A stretch of DNA of 64,000 bases from Lumnitzera littorea (Eukaryota; Streptophyta; Magnoliopsida; Myrtales; Combretaceae): the NCBI GenBank assembly GCA_024138015.1, contig JAMXBB010000003.1, forward strand, positions 78,100,777-78,164,776, in the 5' to 3' direction. Below, in pieces: positions 11,052 through 23,132 of this stretch. The notes beneath the pieces were generated by a model. The model was not told where the DNA came from. It did not search any database and worked only from the letters and a program-made list of their open reading frames with translations. The position numbers were made by a program, and so were the translations under genes. Every line of letters begins with the position of its first letter. Positions within the stretch are counted from its first letter, which is position 1.

Positions 11052-13700
11052 ATGTTAATCTAGATGTCAAAATGAAGGAATGAGATTAGTGAGCTATTTG
11101 CTGAGGTACAAAAGTTACTTAATGAGTTTGCCTACTTGTTCCTTGATGAGCTTCCAAAAGGACTACTACTGATATGAGGTATTAAGCATGCTATAAATTT
11201 GCAATTATGAGCTACCCTACCAAGCAAGTCCACATACTACATGAACCCCTAGCAAGCTGCCAATTTTCAGAGATAGGTTAATGAATTGATTAAGAAGGTT
11301 TATGTTTGAGAATTGATTAGTCCTTGTGTAGTGCCAACCTTATCAATGCTAGAGAAGGATGACACATAAAGAACTTATATAGATAGTTGAGCTATAAATC
11401 AAATTACCATCAAGTATACGTATCCTATCTTGAGGATTGATGTCATGTTAGATGAATCATAAGGGTTAAGGATATTCACAAAGATCGATCTGAAGTCTAA
11501 ATACCATCACATTAGACTACAAGCAAGGGATGAGTGAAAGACCACATCTAAGACAAGACATGGGTTGTATGAATAGGTTTTGATGCAATTTGGTCTATCC
11601 AATGCTTCGAGTATATTTATGAGACTAATGAACCACATATTACATGATCTAGTAGGTAGATTTGTCGTGGTATATTTTGACAGCATACTTCTTTACAGCC
11701 TTGAATTAGAGAAATATTGTAAACATCTCTAAGTTGTGTTTTCTACTCTCTAAATTGAGAAATTCTATGAGAACTTGAAGAAGTATGACTTTAGCCGAAC
11801 TGAAGTAGTGTTCTTAGGTTTTATAGTAAGTGAAGGGTCAATATGAATTGATGAGGATAAGATCTAAGAAATTACTTAATGGCAAATACTAACATGTTCT
11901 ATTGATGTTTGAAGCTTTTACAAATTGGCTTCATTCTACTAATGCTTCATCAAGAACTTCAATACCATAGTGGCTCCTTTGACCAAACTACTGAAGAAAA
12001 ATGTCGAGTTTAAGTGGAAAGTAAAAGAGATTTGACGAGGTGAAGAAGAAGTTCACTACTACCCTCTCCTTACTCTTCCTGAATTCAATAAGGTGTTTTA
12101 ATTGGAGTGTGATGCATTTAAAATGGTAATAGGCACCATATTAATGCATGAAGGCTAACCTATTGCATATTTTAGCAAGAAACTCGAAGCTATTCTCAAT
12201 TACTCAATATAAGACAAGGAGTTCCACTCGTTGGTTTGAGCTTAACAATGTGGCAACATTACTTATTGTCGAAAGAATTTGTAATATACACCAACTATGA
12301 GTCGCTAAGGTACTTAAGGAGCCAGCCCAAACTGACCAAATGACAAGTCAAGTAGATCGAGTTCATGGAGGGATTTTCATTTGTTGTGAAATAAAAGAAT
12401 AATAAGGCTAATGCGGTGGCTGATGACCTATCTAGATAGCATACCTTCATGATTGACCCATAGATAAGGGTACTTGGATTCTCAATTGTCAAAGGCTTGT
12501 ACGCAGAGGACCCTAACTTCATGCTAATCTATGTAAGGTAGAATGATAACTAAACTGTTGATATTTACCATAAAGAGGGCAAATACCTATTTTAGAAGTG
12601 TAAACTATGTATCTTGACCTGTTCAATGTAAAGCTACTAGTATGAGAAGCACATAGAGGTGAACTACATAACCATTTTGGTGAGAAATGGATGCTTGAGT
12701 TGTTAAAATCGAGGTTCTAACTAAAAATGCTAAGAGATATACCATTAGTCCTAGAAAGGTGTACCACCTATAAAAGAGCAAAGAGTTGCGTTGAACAAGG
12801 GCCTTATTTGCCTATGCCTAATATGACAAATCCATAGTTTGAGCTAAGCATGATCTTTATGCTAAGCCTACCAAGGACATCCCAAGGTAAGGACTCCATC
12901 ATGGTGGTCATCAGTAAGTTTTGTAAGATGGCACATTTCATGTTTTATAATTATACTAAAGATGCTTTTGCTATCTATTTTCTCTTTTTATAGGAAGTGG
13001 TCAAGTTGCATAAGGTGTTGAGGATCGTAGTGTCTAACAGGGATCTAAAATTATTAAGCCATTTCTAGAAAACTTTATGGAGACACCTTGGAACTAAGTT
13101 AATGTTCAGTACATCGTTACATCCATAGACAAATAGACAAACTAAGGTCAGCAACCAAACCTTAAGTACCTTACTTTAAGTCATAGTTGGAAGGAATTAA
13201 GCAGATTAGGAGTTGTGCTTGCCTATAGTTAAGTTTGCCTATAATAGAATGATGCATAATGTTACAAGCAAGTCACCCTTTGAAATTATCTATGGTTTTA
13301 ACCCCAACCATCCACTTGACCAAACACACCTGTTAAGCTCCTTAGAAGACCCAATTGCTAGAAACTGATGTGAGGCTAACAAAATAACGTACCAAAAGTA
13401 ATAGACCACTTAACCCGAGTTGCTACTAAGCTCAAAAGGAGAGGCTTAGGACAAAAGGTGAAAGAGTTCTAACCTAGCGACCTAATGTAGATTCATCTGA
13501 GTAAAGATAAGTTTTGTAACTTGAGAAAGAGCAAGTTATCTCTTAAGGCAAAAAGACTATTCAACATTGCTAAGAAGAATAACGAAAACACCTATATGGT
13601 AGACTTATCAAGTGAGTATGGAGTCTCCAACTCTTTTAACATAGCTGACCTTAGCCCATACATCCTTAGGGTTGAGCATTAAGAAATGGACCAAATTTGA
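11052..13700 (+). pseudogene. pol: Element 1 pol remnant: RT, RNase H, integrase
   Basis: Plus-strand pol of Ty3/gypsy type in many broken pieces. RT: ELPKGL linker (about 11150), then YTYPILRIDVMLDE, IFTKIDLKSKYHHI, LSNASSIFMRLMNHIL and VVYFDS (the YxDD site reads YFDS, so the second Asp is lost) up to about 11690. RNase H: LECDAFKM ... PIAYFSKKLEA around 12100-12200. Integrase: degraded zinc finger, then VVSNRDLKLLSHF near 13030 and the C-terminal segment with EYGVSNSFNIADLSPYI near 13620. The catalytic Asp of the second integrase position is Asn (codon 13036-13038), and the catalytic Glu is Lys (13144-13146). The protein is non-functional on these grounds as well as because of the stops. 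Confidence 0.8.
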
Positions 13701-13720
13701 TCCCAAATTTCAAATTGTTC

Positions 13721-13728
13721 AAGGGGGA
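13721..13728 (+). other. Element 1 polypurine tract
   Basis: AAGGGGGA directly before the 3' LTR start CGATTAGAATC; it primes plus-strand DNA synthesis in an intact element. Confidence 0.75.
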
Positions 13729-14377
13729 CGATTAGAATCACAATCCAACCAACTCAATAACTAATATCAAGGATATCATTATATAAACAAAACTATCAAT
13801 TAATGACTTATCACTTACTCCCCATTCAAGAGCTCACTCGCAGCAGTTGGGACCACAGTTTAAGCTATTGACACATATCCTTCACTTTTCTAATATTATA
13901 CCAGCATGTAGATTATTCCTTTGCTTCTTTCCTATATTTACCCTTAGTATATTCTTTGTACTCCCTTTTTAGCATAGTATCCATTTTTATAAATTGATGC
14001 AACCTAGTAGTTGCTATAAATGGGTAATATAAGTACCTAATGATGTAATAGTGGTAGGATATCATCATCAATATTAGTAATAGAATCATCTTCTTCAACT
14101 TTATTATTGTGTTTTCCTATGAACCGAGTCCAAGCTCCTCACTCTTATCTAGCTTCTTTAAGTGAAAGCTAGTAGCAAGTAACTTAAGGAGTAGCTTGTG
14201 CTTAACATTGAGTCATTTCTAAGTTCATGTGGAAAACTTCGCTGTGTCATACCTGAGTGTTAGTGCATGACACCCGGCTCAACCTTTAATTACCATTTAT
14301 GTTTCAAGCCATCTCGAGGTTTGGACCCACCCTTTGATAGGCTCGCATGTATTCATCTACGATTGGGACCGCTATCA
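13729..14377 (+). repeat. Element 1 3' LTR (internally deleted)
   Basis: Starts CGATTAGAATCA (decayed TG) and ends GACCGCTATCA. It aligns with both ends of the 5' LTR but is about 270 bp shorter, lacking the segment equivalent to about 5870-6130. Contains CTATAAATGGG, a likely TATA box, near 14012. Confidence 0.8.
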
Positions 14378-14382
14378 AGGAG

Positions 14383-15240
14383 GATATAATTAATGGTGCC
14401 CAACTGTTATAGTAGTATGGCAAGTTATAGTTAGGACAGTCTTGTTAGATTCTCTATGCAAGTTGGTTTTAGGTTTTGTATAAAGTCTAGATTCGCTTCT
14501 TTGACCCCAATTGGCTATTATGATAGCGAAGAACCTTGATGCTTACTATAGTAGGGTAAAAAACCATTTACCCTTATTTATCTAGAGTCATGAGTACTTT
14601 TGTGTTGCTTATTCACTCTTCTGCTCAATAATATAATGAAATCAGTTGCTTACTACATTAGAATATACTCGTGCGACATATAGTGTAATGATTGTGGCTT
14701 CTACTAGTCTAAGTTCTTTGGACCTCATTCTTTTATTTTTCCCAAGAGACAATGAATGTTGTGAAATGATTAAGGGTTGTTGGAGGTGATGAGGAATCAA
14801 TCAACTAGTGTTAATAGCGAGATTCATGTTTTGCATTTATGTATCAAGTTTTCATATTTGTATTATAAATCTTTGAAGGGATTATCATAATGGAGTTTCC
14901 GAGTTGAATATAATTATGATGATCTTGATACTTTGTTGTAGTCCATTACAAATAAGCTAATTTTGAGTTATATAGGTATGCCTTCAAGCCTTTGTGTTTA
15001 TTGAGTATCGAGGAGCTTCATTTTGATATTAAAGAATGATGTATGGTTGGGACTTGAGAAATGTATCTTAATTTTATTTTGTGAAGCAAATTTTCACACA
15101 ATAATTTTTTAAATTGAATAATGATTTTCAAAGTATTAAATTTGGTTAGAAACCCACTCTTTAATGTAAGATTCAAGGTGTGACATTTGATGCTCGAGAA
15201 AGTGGCTAAGATTGGAGAAGAGGAAGGAAATCTCATCCTT
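14383..15240 (+). other. Unassigned; possible Copia LTR fragment
   Basis: No coding frame recognised. The sequence 14404-14660 (TGTTATAGTAGTATGG ... ATTCACTCTTCTGCTCAATAATATAATGAAATCAG) has the layout of a short Copia LTR with an AATAA-type poly(A) region, but no partner copy or primer site was found. 14700-15240 shows only short frames. Confidence 0.25.
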
Positions 15241-15299
15241 TGCTAGCTTATCAGCCAAGATTCAAAGCACAACATTTTGGGGCCCTCCAATCCAACTTT

Positions 15300-16030
15300 G
15301 GTCTGAGGACATGATTTTCCATCAATGCCAAACTTTAAGAAAGATCTTCAATGAGAAGGTCTAAAGCAGGAGTTAGAGCTTGAAAAAATTAAGTACATAG
15401 GAATATGCTTCTAGCAAATAATACTCAAGGTACTACAAACACAATCTCTCATGATCTAGTAGCGTTTCAAGATGTTGATTAACTATAGACTAATGTGCCG
15501 AAGATTGTGCTATGGAAGGAAGGCTTTGTTGAGGGTCATAATCACGTGGTGATGGCTTTACTCAAGATATCTAATGTAAGGATTTTCTTTAATATCCTTA
15601 GATTTGATGAGAAGTCGAGGATTGTAGTGATAAATATTTTGGTAGAGATTTTTGAACATCAATACAAGCAGTACAATGTAGTGCAACCAATTCACAAAAT
15701 AACCAAAGCACATGAGAATACGATGTTATTTTCACAAATGATAATATGTATGTGAGCAATCCATACCATAATCACTTATTATGTATAGAAAGTGAGTGTA
15801 ATAGGCATCCTAATTGATGAACTCTCAAAGTTGTAAATTGGTCAAGCAACCAATTGATGTTTACAGCTTTGATTATTTCCTATGAAGATTTTAGGGTTCA
15901 TTAATGTCAATTTCAAGGTTGAACCTATTAAAAAATACTTAATTTTCATATATTTAATGTTCTTATCTCCTATCACCTATCAGTAAGAAGGAAATGGTTC
16001 TAAGGCCATAATCTATCTTATAACGACTTA
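15300..16030 (+). pseudogene. Tat-lineage gag/protease fragment (second copy)
   Basis: Parallels 25130-25930 of the Tat element in order. A degraded cysteine-knuckle tail (LRKIFNEKV) is followed by an 86-codon open stretch at 15495-15755 with KISNVRIFFNILRFDEKSR, then KAHENTMLFSQ, matching NFRRFFYLLGFNEDAR and NAHENAIFFTDKD in the other copy. The protease active-site region (DNGS in the other copy) is here replaced by ILIDELSKL. Neither gag N-terminus nor RT flanks it, so it is an isolated fragment. Confidence 0.6.
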
Positions 16031-17100
16031 AAGTGTACGGAATAGGTTGGAACTAAATTAGGTAGTCGGGGTTCAAGTGGGTATGAAGAATAGGAAGTAA
16101 AATGGAGGGTTTTGACAGTAAATGTATATGGATATTACGCACTAAGACACAAACTCAATCAGGGGTTAAGTTCAAAATGGGGTTTGATATGACTCACGAA
16201 CACTAAATGTCACTTGGGTTTCAAATGAGAGGTTAGATGTAACTCACTAACTCGCTCAAATGAAGGGTTCGCTACAATCTTAAAGATAAGATTGATAAGA
16301 ACACAAGAATGTTGAAAGAGTAAAGAACACACAATAATTCGACATTTGCAAACTTTAAGAGCTTAAGGATAACCTTACTCAAAAGAGGAAAGTTCCAAGT
16401 GTATGTATATTCTTTACTATCTGATGATCTATCTACTAATTACAAATGTTGCTATATATAACTAGTCCTAAAACCCTAGTGGCAAAATTATAAATAATGT
16501 ACAAGGTCTTAAACCTTAAAGAATGGGCCCATAATTAAAATAAAGGAAATATTTAAAAGAATACAAAACTGTGTGTTTAATAGAAGAAGTAGATATGCAG
16601 TCATTCTACCTGTCTTGGAAGGAGCAGAATCCAAACTAGACGAGGTTGGTAGTAGGATGTCTAGGCTTGAAGAGTCTTTGAAGTCTCACAGTACTTAGCT
16701 AAGATTCCTGAAAGGTCGGCCCACGGTTGCCTAATGCTATGGTTAGTTAGCGCTAGTCTCCTTATGTCGTGTCAAGTGAATCTTTGACCTTGAGTCTTTG
16801 GCAGTATGATCTCTAGGCTTCTCTATAGACGATAGACTTGATGTCGAGTGGCTCTTCCTCTCAGCCTTTTGGTATCAACTCGACCTTGGTAAGAGTTGTT
16901 TGGCCTCAAATTAGAGCAAGTCAGCTTCAGTTTTGAGCAAGTCGATGTCGGCTTAGAACAGGTCGGCCTCAACTTGGATATAGTTGTAAGTTGATTCTTA
17001 TCATGTCGCCTTTACATTACATAAGTATTAAGGAAAATGGTTGGAACTTAGTGAGGATAACTGAAAATACTCATCATCATATCATAATAAACCAAAAGGT
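16031..17100 (-). repeat. LTR-like fragment, probably minus orientation
   Basis: Non-coding. Read on the minus strand it has GGACTAGTTATATATAGCAAC (TATA-like box near 16455) followed by a leader ending in 'gactcacgaac' phrases. Very similar phrases ('gatatgactcacgaga', 'gatgtaactcacgaa') recur at 53410-53470 in the 5' LTR of the minus-strand element 3. A short minisatellite lies at 16909-16992. Ends are not defined. Confidence 0.35.
16909..16992 (+). repeat. 21-bp degenerate minisatellite (about 3-4 units)
   Basis: Consecutive 21-bp units of the form TCNNNTTNGAGCAAGTCNGCN can be lined up four times, the last one poorly. They fall within the LTR-like fragment. Confidence 0.6.
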
Positions 17101-18479
17101 AAGGCTATAAGGCTTAAAAGTCCAAACAAAAGTCTAATATTATCCTAAAAACAATAAAGTAAAAATCTATCAAGAGTTGTCATGGCTAAAAAACAGAGTA
17201 GTCTAAAAGTAAAGGAAATGTCTTTAGGCCTCAAAAGTATTATCACATTCATAGTACCTAAAGTCCTTGTCATTGAACCCATACCAAGAGAAGTGTAAGC
17301 ATAATTAAGATAAAAATCACCATCACCTAAAAAAGAAGAAAGGACTAAGCTACAAGAACTCTATACGTACCGACCATAAAAACATACAAATGCCAAACCA
17401 TCTACTTACCTATTTCTAATGTAGCAACTAAGGTTCATCAGGCTTTAAATTTGAATACATCAAACAACTCAAGAGTACTCATGACTCTAGATAACATGAT
17501 GGAGAACAATAAGGTTTGATCCCATCGCAACAGGTATTAGGTGTTGGCCAGCATATTGAGTTACCACATTCCTAAGTCATCGTTTTAAGCATCTTCTAAG
17601 AAGGAAATAACTAGAAACATTCTCAAGCATCTTCCTTTATCTCTTAGATAACTTCCTCCATATTTTTTTATGCAATAGAAGTAACTTATATACCTAGTTC
17701 AAGGAATATTCTCATTCAAATTTAGTTCTAGGCACCATCCTCATTTAGAATAGAACCTTAACATTCTTCTAAAACAATTGTGTATAAGCTTACATAAAAA
17801 ATAATAGTTTAGAAAAATTAGAATTACTTATAGTATTCTGATGAAGAGTGACAATATTAGAACTTTTGTTATCTTTTAACTGCAATAAGTTCGTACCTAA
17901 GTTAATGTTATAACCCCAAGAGCCTTCTATTGATAAGCTATTTTGAAAGTTGACCTCTAAGCCCCTAATCAAGCCTTTCAAAGCATTGGCCAAGGCTTAG
18001 GAGCCTAGATCGACCTTATTGAAGCTTAGGCTAAGCACCTTAAAGCTCTACAGACCTCGCTAAAGTCCAAGCCAAGGCTCTAACTTCAAGGAAAACCTTG
18101 CCATTTTCTAAACCGAGCTCTCCAGAGTTTGGTTGACTTCATCAATGGCTTGATCCAAGCTCTCATCTCCTACTTATTCCATGGAGTCTAGGCCTTTAAG
18201 CCTAGGCTAGTCAAGCCTAGCCTACGAGTTTAAAGGAAGACTAGGCAGGAATGATTCGGCCAGATAAAGAAAGTCCATAACCACGCAACTAAGTGATAAC
18301 ACACATTGCCAATGTAGTCTCCATCCTTGATAATCTTAGAACGATACCATCCTGTAGCCCATGAATACTAGAACACCTTAAGTGAAGCTACATAATTGTT
18401 GCCTTCTCTCTACTCTTCACATACGTGGGTTGTACAAAAATCAACCCAACACCTGTATCTAAATCCTTTCAAAATCTAC
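17101..18479 (+). other. Unassigned repeat-like sequence
   Basis: No feature recognised with confidence. Plus-strand frames at 17990-18470 look like a once-coding stretch in which Gln codons became stops (segments such as HLKALQTSLKSKPRL and FHGV..AFKPRLVKPSL), but I cannot name the family. Confidence 0.2.
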
Positions 18480-19179
18480 TGTAGACACCCTACTTTTGTC
18501 CTCTTGTATTTTTTTTTTTAATTTTTAGAATAAGTTAAAGGGTCCTAGTCTAGGAAAAAGAACAAAAAATGGAAAATTTAGAAAAATACAAAGAAATTTA
18601 GAAAATTGAAAAAAAAAATTAAAGATTAAAAAAATACAAAAAATTAGGAAGATAGCATTTTAGGGGGTAGTGTGGAGGGGTTCTTGTGTCATTTTTAGGG
18701 TCTTCGAGTCACTGGATGTTTTATTTTATTTTTAGGGTCAAATAAAGTCAAAATACACATACGTAATTTAACAGTTTCGAACTATTTTTGGGAATAGTAA
18801 GTTTTTCTAAAAATTTAATATTCAAAAAGTAGTTGGTTTTACATATTTTTATTTTGTCAAAATGAAATTAATTTAAGCTAATCATGGCTTCAAACAATGC
18901 TTTGATTGGACTTAAATTGTTTGATTTACGAAAAAATCAATTTAACTACACGATTAACAAATCGGAGCTCATAAAATTAGTTAAAAGGGTAATTTGGAAA
19001 ATGAATCTTAACATATGTGCATTTGCCTTGAACATGGAAATCATCACAATTCTAATTGATTGAGTGTTGGTCGCTAGGGGTTTTAATTAGGCCTAAATCA
19101 GGTAAGTGGTTTTAAATCTAAGGTCTAATGTTATTTTAAATAAAATCTTATGTATAGGTTAAATGAGAACAAACGAACA

Positions 19180-19245
19180 TAGCTAGTAAGGGCACATGCT
19201 AGTGATCCATGAGGTATAGGGTTTGAATCTTAAGGATGCACTTGG
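19180..19245 (+). other. tRNA-like module in copy B
   Basis: A-box-like ATAGCTAGTAAGGGCAC and B-box-like GGGTTTGAATCTTAAGG, decayed by C-to-T relative to copies A and C. Confidence 0.45.
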
Positions 19246-19752
19246 TGCTTTTTTGTTTCTTTTGGCAGGGTAGACACTTGTTAACCTCTGGTTGGCTGAT
19301 AGTGTCCACATTTCATCATTTTCTCAAACTTTCTCTAAGATTCTTGCACTTTCGTACTCTGCACAACTCACATTGAGGCATCTTTTGATCCCTTTTTCTT
19401 CTTGATTTCTTTATGGTGAAATCACAAAGCATACTTGGGATAATATGTATCTATACCAAAAGAACGACCAAATTTAGTCGTTTCAAGGGTCAAAATGATC
19501 TTGAATTTTGAAAAATCTTCAAATATGCAAATTTTCCTCTGATATGGATTTGCTTGATTCAAGCCTCTTTAATGAAAATCGAAACATATACTAAGCATAT
19601 CAAGCAAAAATGAAGATTAAGGAGCATTTTTTTTTCATTTAAATCTTATCATAACCCATTAATTCAAAATCAAAGATGGTTAATACCCATAATTCAAAAT
19701 CTTCAAATTAATGAACATCCTTGACTTTCTAAGCTTAAGTAGATCTTAAAAA

Positions 19753-19762
19753 CTATAAAAGG
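19753..19762 (+). promoter_or_regulatory. TATA box of family L copy B
   Basis: CTATAAAAGG followed by GGG and then a CTCTCTCTAACCC leader from about 19830; conserved in position across the three copies. Confidence 0.6.
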
Positions 19763-21511
19763 GGGTTTGGCCAACTTAAATCGATCATTCTTCAACATTC
19801 AAACACACTCAAACACATACTCTCACAACTTTCTCTCTCTAACCCGACTCTTTTCTCTCTCCAAAAAAAAGTTCTCGTTTTAAAGTCTTCAAGAAAAACT
19901 ATCATCACCATAAGTTTTGTTGAGTTTGAAAACCCCTAAAACCACTCTTTGTCTTCTTCAATTAACACTGAAATGATCCCAATCTCAACTTTCTCTCTCT
20001 AACCAACTTTAGCCATCACCACCTCTACTTAAATGGCCACTTTAAGTAGTGATGCCACCACTAATCCTTCTTTCATCAATAAAAAACTCACAAATTTTCA
20101 ATCACCCGCTTGGCATACACATCATAAACCGCTTGGATCATAGTTTCAAAATCGCTACCTTCTTCTTCCATTGCAAATTGACCCATGGCTTCAAAACTGA
20201 CTAACCGTATCTAACCTGTCCGTTGAAGATCCAACTTGCATTCCCCTTTGGCTTAGTTTGATCACCTTTCCCTGTTTCCTTTGTCTTTTATTTTATTTTA
20301 TTATTTTTATCGTCTTTGTAATATTCTATTGTATTGTTTTTCTTTTCTTTTTCAATTTATTGTATTGTAATTGTAACCCAACAAAAGAAAAAAGAAAAAA
20401 AAATGAAAAGAAGAAAAGAATCAGAAAAAAAAAGAGAAAGAAAAAAAGAAAAAAGAAAAAAGAAAAAGAAAGAGAAAGCATTATTTATTTATTTATTTTG
20501 ATGTTTTAGTAAAGAAATGAAAGAAAATAATAATAAATATATATAAAAGATAATAAAATGAAGAAAATATATAAAAAAAACCATTTTATCACTTAGAAAA
20601 GTATTTTTCAATAAAAAGAACCTTTGTTAAAGTTAGGATTTCTTATAACTTTCAAAATGGTTTAAGCTTCTTTTTTATAATTAAGCATTGTTTTTATAAT
20701 AAGGTATTTTTTTCATGATTTAGATATATTTTCTATATAGTAATTGCATATTTCGTGAAAAGTTGCATTTAAGTACTTTAGGATTTTTTTTTTTTTAAGT
20801 TTTATCACTTAGAAAATTTTTTCCCAAATAAGTAAAAATAAATGGACCCTTTTTTTTTTTCAAAAATTAGGATATTTTAGAATTTTTGCAAAAATAAGAA
20901 CAAATTAAGACCCTTTTTTCTTAGGTGTTTTTTCTTAAATAAATTTAAATGGCTAAAAAACTTAAAGCTAACTATTTTCAAAAGTGAAAATAAATCTACC
21001 TGTATATATTTTCGGAAAGAACCATATACGTCTGATCCTGAATAGTGAATATATAGGTATATCCAAAGTGACGTAAAAAATGAAAATTTAGTTTTTTCAT
21101 ATTTTTTTAAATGATTCAAATTGATAAAAATAGCTTTATTTAAATGTCAATTTTTGTCCTGAAAGGTGAATTCAAAGAATTAAGTCTAAATTTGAAAAAT
21201 TGATGGTATCCATAAAGGTTTAAAAAACCTAACCCTCAAACCCGTTTCTTTGGTTTTTTCAAAAACCTTTTTTCTATAAAATTAATTTTTCCCACACTAA
21301 TCAATGTCTAGATAAAAACCAAATCTATTCATTTGATTATGACCTAAACCATTTTTTGACCTTTGTTAGGTGGCGACTCTCAGTATTTAAAAGAAAAAAA
21401 CTAGTTTTCTTTAAATCTTAATTGATGATCAATATTAAATAAGTAAAGTTTGATATCGATCGGTTTAAGGAAAACTTACTTATAAAAACCAAAAAAAAAT
21501 TATGCTTGACA

Positions 21512-22339
21512 TCCATGAATCGATTTCATTGCTGAACTTGACCCATCCGCATGTTCTTACTATGTGACCTAACTTTTTAGTCAAAGTATATTTGTCTTAT
21601 TTTATCTTTTTTTTTTTCAATTTCAATAAAGAAAAAGAAAAACAATTGAAAAAATAAAATCTAAAAGAAATCAATTGCTAACTTTGTTTGCAGAATTAAT
21701 GTTTTCTGCTCTATGTTTATTAAGCTTAGTGATCAACTGTTATTTTTGCATGTAGAGTTAATCAGCATATTTAACTAATGATCTCTCTTGCACTAGTATA
21801 TTGAAAAATTTGATTATTAGATTTCATATTTTTGGTAGCTAGTCATTTTCTTGTAGACTTGGCATATCCCTATATGTTTGATATGACAATCAACCATGAT
21901 TTACATGTTTTACATCTTTATTTACATAGAAATCGTAATTTTCAATAAAAGGTTACATTTTTCATAAAATTACATATTTATTTTGTAAATTACCTGTTCT
22001 CATCATAAAAGTCTATCTCCATGAAACTTTCATTCTTTTTCCCAAAAGTTGCATATTTTTCAAAAAATAGGCATTTCGGATTTTTTTATCATATTTTTGT
22101 CACTTTGTAGTTTTTCATAAAACTAAAAATCTTAATTTCGTGATATTCAAAATCATAACATTTTAGCTTCCTCTCCACTACCCCCTTCCTTAAAACTTGG
22201 CAGTAAAACTTAGGGTTTTTAGGATTTTTCTTAACAAAAAACTAAACTTGAGAAAAATGTAAACTTGACTTAATTTTCTAAATAAAGTTTATCCACATAT
22301 TAATGTTTTCCTAAAAACAAAAAAGAGAGAGAGAGAAAC
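21512..22339 (+). other. AT-rich spacer between family L copies B and D
   Basis: No coding frame or repeat boundary recognised. A (GA)n tract lies at 22325-22336. Confidence 0.4.
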
Positions 22340-22836
22340 TATGTTGGCTTAATTCTGACTAGTAGGTACATAGGCACTTATGAGACAACTAAAAAATGAA
22401 AAAAAAAAATTTCTTTTGTAGAATTCATAATTAAAAAATAATAATTTTTTAAATAGATTTTTATGTTTTGTTATTTGTTTTCTTTAGAAAAATTAAAGAT
22501 ACAGGCCCTTAATTATTATTATTTTTATTTACCCATGGTGATTTATGGGTCTTAATGAGTTAGCCTCCTAACTTTTTTTCTCTAGTCTTCAAGATTTTTT
22601 AAATAATTTTTCTTGGATTAGTGGCTTGATTAAGGATTTTCCACCTACTAACCCTAATCATAATTTTTATAGGCTTTGGCTAATTGACGACTTTAAGCTA
22701 ATTTTTTCTAAAATATTTTTCAACAGTTTTTCAAGAAAAATGAATTTTTCTTAATTTTACATTATGTGATTCATATTAAGTAAGTCAGGCTTAATGTGAA
22801 TTGAAATTAAGAAAAAGTGCAAATTTCAAGCTCGAA
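22340..22836 (+). repeat. Family L copy D: 3'-terminal fragment
   Basis: Two landmarks of the family L 3' end recur 1313-1314 bp downstream of their positions in copy B: 'gtaggtacataggcac' (22362) against 'gaatatataggtat' (21048), and 'aattgacgactt' (22682) against 'ggtggcgactct' (21369). The degraded end 'caagctcgaaaa' falls at the position predicted from the same offset. The 5' part is missing or too diverged to see. Confidence 0.5.
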
Positions 22837-23132
22837 AATATTGACAAGTTCATTAGGGACCCCAAAATTCCAAAGTAGGAAATGAATTTGTTATGAAAAC
22901 CTAGTTTTAATGGTATAATCTAGAAAAAAAAATTCTAATATATGAAACCCCAATTTTTTACCAATTACATTGAACTTGGAATGGTGTTTTATTCATATCA
23001 AACTTGAAACTTAGAAGGTATAGTCTTAGAAGTGAGGAAATGAATTTGGTATGAATAATGCAAGCAACAAGTTTCATTATGTAATGTAACCCTAAGGATA
23101 AATTATTTGAATAATAAAATAATAATACAATT

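Larger units (their letters stand above)
5839..14382 (+). mobile_element. Element 1: complete but defective Ty3/gypsy retrotransposon
   Basis: LTRs at 5844-6759 and 13729-14377 flank an internal region with iMet primer site, gag, protease remnant, RT, RNase H, integrase and polypurine tract, in Ty3/gypsy order. Flanking 5-mers AAGAG (5839-5843) and AGGAG (14378-14382) match at 4 of 5 positions and are the likely target duplication. The internal region is interrupted at 8376-11046 by family L copy A. All reading frames are broken by many stops, so the element is dead. The LTRs are strongly diverged from each other, indicating an old insertion. Confidence 0.85.
18480..21511 (+). mobile_element. 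Family L copy B: solo-LTR-like insertion
   Basis: A 3032-bp non-coding unit homologous to copies A and C. It starts TGTAGACACCCTACTTTTGT and ends TATGCTTGACA; the ends form an imperfect terminal inverted repeat. Flanking 5-mers TCTAC and TCCAT differ by two transitions, so the target duplication is only possible. Internal landmarks follow copy A's order: tRNA-like module (19180-19245), TATA box (19753-19762), CT-rich leader, a 'tgatcctgaatagtgaatatataggtat' phrase near 21032, and GGTGGCGACTCTC at 21369. The homopyrimidine and homopurine blocks at 20330-20480 give spurious Lys-rich frames. Confidence 0.7.

Noticed and set aside
17790..17993. 67-codon minus frame as a gene
   Set aside because: No motif recognised, and the opposite strand shows a better once-coding pattern with Gln-to-stop changes.
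21369..21381. TGGCGACTCT as a tRNA-Arg primer site marking the LTR end of copy B
   Set aside because: It resembles Tat-type primer sites, but the same motif in copy A lies 160 bp inside a unit bounded by perfect target duplications, so the motif is internal.
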